Shown in pieces: positions 56,449 through 64,000 of a stretch of 64,000 bases of DNA. Each line of letters opens with the position of its first letter. Position 1 is the stretch's first letter. Below the pieces are notes generated by a model. That model did no database searches, was not told the DNA's origin, and was given only the letters and a program-made list of their open reading frames with translations. Origin of the DNA: Thermothielavioides terrestris NRRL 8126 (taxonomy: Eukaryota > Ascomycota > Sordariomycetes > Sordariales > Chaetomiaceae); the NCBI RefSeq assembly GCF_000226115.1, contig NC_016461.1, positions 372,001 to 436,000 on the forward strand, read 5' to 3'. Made by a program: the position numbers and the translations under genes.

Positions 56449-59400
56449 CTATACCACCTCACTGTCCTGCATCATCCGCTCAAAGCTAAACTTCTGCTCG
56501 AGAATGTCCTGGATCACCGTCGCGTTCTGGCCCACCGTCCGGTTGAGCTTGAGCAGGTTCCCCGGCACGATGTTGAGGAAGTCGCCCGTCGGCACCGCCC
56601 GCCGCGTCAGCACCTCGCTCAGCCCGACGTGCCACTTGAGGTACGGCAGCACGTCGCGCAGCAGCGCCTGCGTCCCCGGCTCGTCCGGCAGCTCCAGCAT
56701 CGCCAGCTCCTGCAGCAGCGCCACCACCCCCGCCGCGATCGGCGTCGCTACCGACGTCCCTGACATGCGTCGCGTGGCTGCGCGGTCGACCGCCGTTGTT
56801 GTTGTCGTTGCTGTTGTCGTTGCCTTCGCGGTCCCTGCTGAGGCTACACCGTTTGACGCTGGCGGGTTCGTCATCGTGGTCGCGACAGTCGTGGTCGTGG
56901 TGGTGGTCCACGCCGACACGACGTTCTCGCCCAGGATGGTCAGCGTCTTGCCCGGCACGGCGGGCGGGTTGAAGTCGGAGGGCCGCCCCCTGCTGTTTGC
57001 CGAGTTGATGGCGATGACGTGGGGGTCCCAGGCCGGGTACGCCATGGAGCACAGCGTCCCGTTGTTGGACGCGGCCGCGAGCACGATCTTGTCCTCCCCC
57101 ACCAGCGTCCGCAGCGCCGTCCCGATCGCCTTGCTGTAATGCTGCAGGCCGAAGGACAGCGAGAGGATGTCAACGTCCCAGTTGGATGTGTTGCCGTTGT
57201 CCTTGGAGCCGAGCGCGACGCTGATGGCCTGCGGAAGAGATATCAGACAAGGCGTCACGGAGATGCTTCTGCTCTGGGCTCGAAGAAAAATGCCCACCTT
57301 CGCAACAACCTCATCATCCAGGCCCGATTCAAAGCCCGTGGCCACCCGCCCGACATAGATATCCGCTGCAGGGGCAACCCTGTTGATGAGAGCAGCGCAG
57401 TACGTGCCGTGGCCGCATGTGTCTTCAGCACCTTCTTTGCCGCCGTCGTTGAGGAAGTCGACGCGCTTCTTGATGCGCCGCCTGACCGCGTCGTCCTTGA
57501 AGGCCACGTTCTTCATGTCAATACCCGTGTCAAGGATGCCTACCTTGACCCGCTTGCCGGCTTGTCGTCTGTACGGTTTGAAGATTACTTCATTGATTCT
57601 CGCAACCTTGGCGAACCAAATGTCCACGCTTTGCGTAGTGCAATGGTTAACAACGTGAGAGGGACAGAGACACTTGCTTTACAAGGGGTGAAAAAGGATA
57701 TTCGGTTTCAGCCCGTACCTTGTGTCATCTCCGAGCTGCTGCGTTGCGTCGAAGAGAGATCCTACCACCAATCGATGTGGCCTTACCGTGACCGGAATTT
57801 GTGTTGGTCCGCCTGGTTTCTTGTTGAGCTGTTTGATGGGGGAAGGCCCACGGACCGCGGATAGCGCGCCGAAAGACTGCTGCTCGCTTGGCTCTTTGAG
57901 TTTCCCTACATCGGGAACCGGTTCGTTTCCTTGGCTAGACTCGGTGGATGGTTCCTGGAGAGGCAACCTTGATGGGGATGCTGTTGGACGACTTTGTCCA
58001 TCAGACTCTCCCCCATTCTGCTGAGCGGTCTTTGCTGAGGCAGTCTTGCTGTCCGCGACGGGTTTCGGCTTGGTGGGCGCAGCAGGAGCCTCAATCTTGC
58101 TGTCCGTTTCCTCCTCTCGCACAGGCCCAGCCGAAGCCGACCGCTCTCGTGGTGCACGCAGATCATTGCCGTTTGATAACCAACTGTCGCTGTATGCGTT
58201 CTTGCGTCGTTGTGACTGCCAGAGCCTGTTCTCGGCTAGCTCAAACAAGCTGCTTCCTAAGCTCCGAGGGCTGACGCTCGCTTGCCCGTTTCCGTTGGCC
58301 GCCGGCCGCTGCAGCTCTATCGGTCTTTCTGGTAGGGATTGTGGTGTTTTCTGAGGTTCCTTTGGAAATTCCTGGTTGGCATGTGGTTTTGTCGTGCAGG
58401 CAGAGCTTGGCTCGGTGGCCCCCGCCTCGTCGGTCACCGTCCCTTGCTTGTCCTCGGCTTCTGTTTCCTCTTGATGCGTTGCCTGTCTCGGCTGGTCCTG
58501 TGTGCTTGCCTCTTCCTCTTGTCTGCCCACGTTCGGAGTGGCGTTCTCCTGCTTCCTAGTCTCCTCCTGCTTTATATCCTCCTTCTCTTTCCTGGATTCC
58601 TCCTCCTTCTTAGCCTCCTCGTCCTTGCCGGCTTCCTCCTGCTCTTTCCCTGCCTCCTCCGCCTCCCTAGCCTTCTCCACTGGCTTGTCCTCCTCCCTCT
58701 TGGAGTCCTCCGGAAAAGAGCGGGAGATTTGAATGTAGGGAGGTACGAAACAGGAGGAGGCTAGGAAGCTGGCTTCCTCTTGACTCAAAACCTCTGCCTC
58801 CTTCCTGGCCTCCTCCTCATTCCCGGTTCCCTCCTGAGTCCTGGCCTCCTTCTCCTCCCAGGTCTCCTCGTCTTGCCCAGCTGCCTGCCCCTGTTTTCCT
58901 TCCTCTTGCTTGGAGTTCTCCTCCCTTCTAGCTTTCTCCTCCTTGTTGGCCTCGTCCTCCTCCCTGGCATCCTCTCCCTTCCTCTCGTTCTCTCTTTGTT
59001 CCCCCTGTTCCTGCTCTCTTCGACTTGCCTCCTCCTCTTGTCCCACCTCCAGCCATTTCGGCTCGTTAATTTCCCCTTCTCCCGCTTTTTCCGCCTCTGC
59101 AGCCTTCTGCGCCTCTTCTTCTAGCCTCTTCTGCTCCTCCTGTATTAGAGGCTGCACGGTATCGAGCCAAGTCTGACATAGCTGCTCGACATTTTCTATC
59201 TCGGCCTGGTTGCCTGTCTCCTCCTTAAGGGCGGCCAAGTCTGCGAGGCAGCGTTCTAACATGGTCTCTGCCGCGGCGAACTGGTCGAGCATCGCTTGAT
59301 TGATCGCGAGGTCCGCTCGGGCTCGAATCGCCTTCAGGGAGCCAGCTGCCCTCTTGGATTCCCAAGCGGCGACAACCTGCTCGTATATTCCTCGAGCTTT

Positions 59401-59940
59401 CTTCAGGAACTGGGGGTCCTCCACTTGCCCGGATGCTGTAGCGGCATCGAACCAGCTCCGGGCTGCTTGCCAGCCCTTCTGGAGCGTCGCCTCGGCTTCA
59501 TCACCGAACACCTTCCTGTAGGCATTCCAGAGCTCCTCATATTGTCCCGCCGCCAAGCCCAGGTGGCCGTCGCCAGCTAGGGCATAAGCGTAGTGTTCCA
59601 GTATTTTCAGCGTGTCGTTGCCCAGGGGGTCGAGACTCTCCCAGATATCATAAGCCCTGCCCACATAGATGATGGCCTCGTTGAACTGTTTCATGCTGAT
59701 GAGGCGAATCCCGATCTCGCCGAGGTGCCAGAGCGTCATGGGATGGATGGGGTCCTTGGACAAGTGGTTCTCGCACCAGTTGAGGTTGACCCTGAGCAGC
59801 CGGACGGCGCGGGCGGGATTCCCCTCCTGGGCAGCAGCCACGGCCCTGCGCTGCCGGCCGAGACATTGCGTGTATTCCTCCTCAAGCTCTGCGGGCACGG
59901 TGTAGTTGAGTTGGCGGACTCCGACATGATTCTCCGGCAT
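56449..59940 (-). CDS. helical-repeat / charged region / subtilisin (S8) fusion protein
   Basis: Three exons on the minus strand give 1,110 residues: 59940-57719, 57628-57298 and 57228-56449. Donors are GTACGG and GTGGGC; the second intron (69 bp) could be read through in frame but would insert 23 residues into the protease core. Residues 1-~235 are TPR-like helical pairs (ARAVRLLRVNLNWCENHL, MKQFNEAIIYVGRAYDIW). Residues ~245-500 are extremely Glu/Lys/Arg-rich, then a Ser/Pro/Gln-rich linker to ~735. The S8 domain follows with a complete triad: Asp774 (VGILDTGID), His814 (CGHGTYCAA) and Ser1010 (MSGTSVATP), plus AAASNNG for the oxyanion hole. A Thr-rich insert lies inside it. There is no signal peptide, so it is likely intracellular, as are the subtilase domains attached to fungal NLR-type and ankyrin/TPR proteins. 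There is no NB-ARC or NACHT domain here. Confidence 0.85.
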
Positions 59941-60795
59941 GGCGGGAACGGGCACTTCCCTCGCACAAACTACAGGACGTGAGGAGGCATCCCCTTCAAG
60001 ATTTGCGCCGTTATGTCAGCCGGCGCGGGGTCGAGCCAGGAAAGGCAGAGGCCTCCTTGGCAAGCCACACAGCCTCGGGCAAGTCCGATGCATCTCCCGC
60101 ACCGAGTGGCCAGTTGTCTACTGCCAAGCCGGATATGGGTGTGACCACGCTGGACTGGGCTGCTTATGCAAGCTCCACACATGTCGGAGATTCGACGTAC
60201 ACAGTACCTAGTCCCTGGGGGTTGTAGCACACAATACTGTGGGGATTCATGTGCTTCCTGGTAGGTGTACGCGGGCTTGTCGACGAGGGGCCCTGCGGCA
60301 TGTGGTTGGTTTATCATGCAGCAGGGTGACGGCGCAGTCCAATGTGTTTACCGAGTGCTTGTATGTCCGTCCATGTACGGAATAGTCTGTACTACACTAC
60401 ATAGTGTACACATGCATGAACCGAAAAAACGTAAGCGGCTGAACCGCCTTGGCAGCAAGCCTTCTCCTACGTGCCAGTGCTGTAGCAACAAGCGAGCTGC
60501 CCAGCTGGGATGGGTGCTTGTTGTGTTGACTTTGTTTTCGCACAAGGGGCGGACTCTGTTCTCAACGGTGACTACCTACCCTAACCAACCCTCTTGTGTC
60601 TCCGTGAGCACTTGCTATTAACAAAACGCGCATTCGTTCGCCTTGTAGTTGGCTCGCCGTTGTTCTTCGCTCACATCGTATGCGGCATGCCCATCCGGTA
60701 CCGACCAGACAGAGTCCTATTGGAACCGCTACGCCGGCTCAGGAAGATGAAGCTATCACGATATAAGCAATACGTACAACTGGAATCAATCGTGG
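59941..60795. other. intergenic region before retrotransposon
   Basis: Upstream of the subtilisin-domain gene. No gene or RNA is recognised; base composition is still normal and changes after about 60870. Confidence 0.45.
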
Positions 60796-63700
60796 TGTTA
60801 AGGATATTGTATTGTAGGAGAGTTCTCCTGATCAGGAGCCTAGTCTTAGGCGGCAGTTGGGCATCAAGCTAGTAGATCCTAATCTCGGTAGGCCGGCCCA
60901 CTACCCTAGGCCGGGCTAGTTCTGATATACCCCCCTAGGTCGAGCCTCCGGCTTCGGCCTACTAAATCCAATAATCTATAAAGCTATTCCTAACACTACG
61001 TCCTTCCTAATCTAGTAATTCTATAGTATTGAGGTCCTTCTACTATTGCCCTAATCTACCGAGCCTTACGCGCCTACCCTTTTTAATCCTATATATTATA
61101 TTGTAAACCAAACCTTCTATTCGGCTAGAGCTTTTCTCTAGCTCTATATTTCTTCCTTCTACGCTGCTTAGTAGACGTAGATCTCGATAAGGGCCTAGAT
61201 ATCTATTAGATTGAGCATTTCTACGAACTTCCTATAGGGCTCTAGTTCTAGCGCCTTTGTTAGGCCGTTGGCCAATATCTAGTTCAAAGGTATATAATCT
61301 ATATTAACCCTCTTGTTCTAAGCTTCTTAGTATAGCCAATAGTTATAAATGTCGATATATTTTAGCTTTGTCTATAGTATAGGTATCTTAGTATTGATTA
61401 GCTTGATCGTCTATTTGTTATTATATTAGATCAATAGGATCTTATTATCTAAATAGATCTTTAATACCTCTAATAGGCACTAAAGAAATATATCTTCTTT
61501 CGCTACTTATATAAGTGTTAACAACTCTGCCTCTATAGTTAATATAGTTACTATATTCTATTTATTAGTTTACTAAGCGATTAGCCCTTTAAATAAGATA
61601 ATAGTATAACTTTATAAGCTCTTATAATCGATACTATTGTTAGTAAAGCTAGTATCGCTAGCTATAATTAGGATGTCTCCTCCTCTTAGCTAGAGGGCCT
61701 AGAACCTCGTTCGATAGAGGTATTATAACATTCGATTAACTATATAGTAGTGTTCTAGTCCTAGGTTCTAATTAAACTATATAAGCTTAGAGGCTATAAA
61801 GGCAATGTCTAGGCGTATATTGACGGCTATATATAGGATTGAGCTGACCTTCCTTTAATAAAGCTCAATAGAGCTATAGCTAGTAACATTGTTATATAGG
61901 AGTAGTTCGCTTTTAGCTATTAGAGTCTTTGGCTCTCTTTCTTCCTAGGCTAACCTTACGATCTTCTCGATATAAGCTGTCTAGCTAAGCTAAATTAAAC
62001 GTCTCTTATAGTTGTAATAAATCTCTATATCTAGGAACTATAGAAGGTTATCTCCTCCTATAAGTTTATACTTTTCTTATAGCTAGCTAATCACTTCGTT
62101 GGCTTAGTATTAATCCTTTTTATAATAGGCGAAGACGATATTATCTATATAGAAGAAGACGATAATACCTTTGTTCGTTATAATATAGGGCTCTTATAGT
62201 ATAGCCTAGAACCCTAGGTTCCTTAGAGTAGCTATTAGCTCTTGTTGCTAAAGGAGAAGAGACTTTTATAGGCTATAAAGCGCCTTCTTTAGCTTTAGGA
62301 TAGTTCCTAGTTTACGATAGCTATATAGCATTTCTATATAAATGTCTTTATTGATCTTTATATTGATAAAGGCGTTGACTATATCGAACTACTTTAGTTC
62401 TAGGTCGAACCTCGCTATAGTAGCAAGTACTATTCTAAAGGATTATATAGCGAGTATAGCTATATAGTTTTCTTTAGCGAACCTCTTCTTTTATTAATTG
62501 CTATATACTATTAGCTTTACCTTATATTTAACGAAGTATCTACTCTTATTAAACTTATAGATATATATCTATATATAATCTAGGATCTACTTGCCTTAGA
62601 CCTCTTTGTTATAATAGCGAATCTCTTCCTAGGAGCCTATTATTTCGTAGCTTCGAAGATAATCGTATTCCACCTCTAGGAATAGCTAGCCCAAAGGGTA
62701 ATCTTTAAGTTTAGAGTGCTATCGAGGTATAGGCAAAAGTATCGACTAGTAGATAGATCCGAGCTTACCTTCTTACTATAGGCAATCGACTTTTTTTTAG
62801 AAGATCCTCTTAGTGCTACTAGCTTCCTTCTTAATAGCACTGACTACCTTCTTAGCCTTCTTTTTACTCTTTTAGGTAAGCTCTTCTCTCTCTTCTTCTA
62901 TATAGAGGACCCTTCTTAAGTACCTATGTTTAGTAGCTCTAGGGCTTAACGTTCCTACGTTGAAGGCGGCCTCCTATAGTTGGAATACTCCTTTAAAGGC
63001 TCTAGGCGAATATAAACCTAGGAAGATAGCTATAATTAAGGCGTTTAGCAAAGGAGGCAAAGGAGTTGAATATTAGAACTCTAAGAAGGTGCTTATAGTA
63101 TCGCCTTTTACTACAATAGTATCTAACACTTCTTTAGTAGTAGCTAGGCTCTCCTCTAGTTTTTCGAAAGTTATTAAAGGTATATCGAACACCTCTATTA
63201 TATCCTTTTTCTTAGCTATAGATATAAGATTGCCGTTATTCGGCTAATCGACATTATCAACGCCTTTAGTATTAAGCTAACGCTTTAGCTCTTCAAGGTC
63301 TATCTAGGGAATGTTTTATACTATAAGCTTTAGATCGCCTAGGTATATCTACTTTTCGTTAAAGATTATATCGTATATATATACTACTTAGTTGGTAGCG
63401 AGGTTCTAGATACGATAGATGTTTAAGGAATTGTATTCTATAAGATAGCCGATTTAAACTTTTAGTTAGAACTATTCAAGGCGCCTTTCTTTCTTCTTAG
63501 CAATATCTATTATAGCGAATACCTTATAACTATAGACCTTTAAATGCCCTTAGTATAGCTTATACTCTAAGGCTCTTAGGCTATCTCTTTTAGTAAAGAA
63601 AGTATAAAAGCGATCTAGTAGCGTTATCTACTCTATTGTCAAGGATAGTGTCCTATTATAGAGATATACTATAGCTCTTATAACTTCTAGCTATAGTTGC

Positions 63701-64000
63701 CCTAGCAACTATACGCTAATAGCCATTGTTCTAGCCTTCTCCTTGATTATACCCTCTAAGCATTTAGCGCCTTTATTCTATATAGGTATATTAGGCGCTA
63801 AAGGCTCTATTCGGATACCTTATCTCTCTACCTAGGTAGTGATAGTACTCGCCTATATAAATTCGTTGTTATACTCTAGGACCTTAATATATAGCTAGTA
63901 CTGCCTTTCAAATAGTATAGCGAAGTGTTTAATAGCTATTAGAATACCTAGAGCCTCGTAGCCGTATAGATAGTAGTCCTATATTATACCTAAATAGCGA
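60796..64000 (-). mobile_element. RIP-mutated Ty1/copia retrotransposon, 3' part (truncated by window)
   Basis: Translating the minus strand through many stops gives pol in copia order. The integrase core lies at ~63980-63700 (KVLEYDN-EFI, IEPLAPNIPI, KGAKCLEGIIKEKARTM). Reverse transcriptase lies at ~62500-62100 (RSPLL, TNKGIIVFFYIDNIVFAY, the second catalytic Asp changed to Asn). RNase H lies at ~61500-61200 (KIYLDNK, INTKIPILQTKLKYIDIY, LANGLTKALE, FVEMLNLIDI). The DNA is TA-rich, and TAG/TAA stand where CAG, CAA or TGG are expected, the pattern of RIP on both strands. A TGTTAAGGATATT at 60796 could be the outer edge of the LTR, but the edge is uncertain because base composition changes only near 60870. 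The 5' LTR and gag lie beyond the window. Confidence 0.85.

Noticed and set aside
56449..59940. Classification of the subtilisin fusion as a secreted protease
   Set aside because: No signal peptide or propeptide; the N-terminus is a helical-repeat region.

Overview
The window reads as nuclear DNA of a filamentous ascomycete, most likely a Sordariomycete (Sordariales-like, e.g. Chaetomiaceae). This is an inference from GC-rich coding DNA, short 50-100 bp introns with GTRNGT donors, CTRAY-type branch points and YAG acceptors, and fungal families: a CBM1-GH5 cellulase, DUF1996, Rds1, DUF7136, CmcJ/NvfI-like, UstS-like GST and NmrA. The last 3 kb is AT-rich, TA-rich, stop-riddled retrotransposon DNA, as expected where RIP (repeat-induced point mutation) acts. 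Gene models are spliced by eye; intron borders are given so they can be tested.

Layout. 0-18.7 kb: a retropepsin-like protein, a 16-bp minisatellite, an Rds1 ferritin-like secreted protein, an HXXEE membrane protein, a five-exon F-box protein, a divergent SDR/NmrA pair, a small ten-cysteine secreted protein, a DUF1996 secreted protein and an unrecognised Ala/Pro-rich protein. 18.7-33.5 kb: gene-poor, with a CmcJ/NvfI-like protein, a multipass membrane oxidoreductase-like protein, a GH43 glycosidase, an MFS transporter relic, a transposon relic and a cytochrome P450. 33.5-39.6 kb: a CBM1-GH5 cellulase, then a convergent pair of flavoenzymes (vanillyl-alcohol-oxidase type and BVMO/FMO type). 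39.7-40.6 kb: an 855-bp non-autonomous hAT element with perfect terminal inverted repeats and an 8-bp target duplication. 41.7-60 kb: a protein kinase, a hypothetical protein, a 3.3-kb gene desert, a GPI-type DUF7136 protein, a UstS-like GST, an 888-residue protein with a HicA-like C-terminal module, an SDR broken by a frameshift, and a 1,110-residue helical-repeat / charged / subtilisin protein. 60.8-64 kb: the 3' part of a mutated Ty1/copia element on the minus strand, running off the window.

How the genes relate. Two themes recur. One is the secreted plant-biomass or surface toolkit (GH5-CBM1, GH43, DUF1996, DUF7136, Rds1, the small Cys-rich protein). The other is a scatter of tailoring-type oxidoreductases (P450, CmcJ-like, VAO, FMO, two SDRs, NmrA, GST, membrane oxidoreductase) with no PKS, NRPS or terpene synthase backbone in view, so no complete biosynthetic cluster can be claimed. 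Decay is frequent: MFS and SDR pseudogenes, transposon relics and long gene-free stretches. This suggests an accessory, transposon-influenced region. The most unusual intact gene is the helical-repeat/subtilisin fusion near the copia element.
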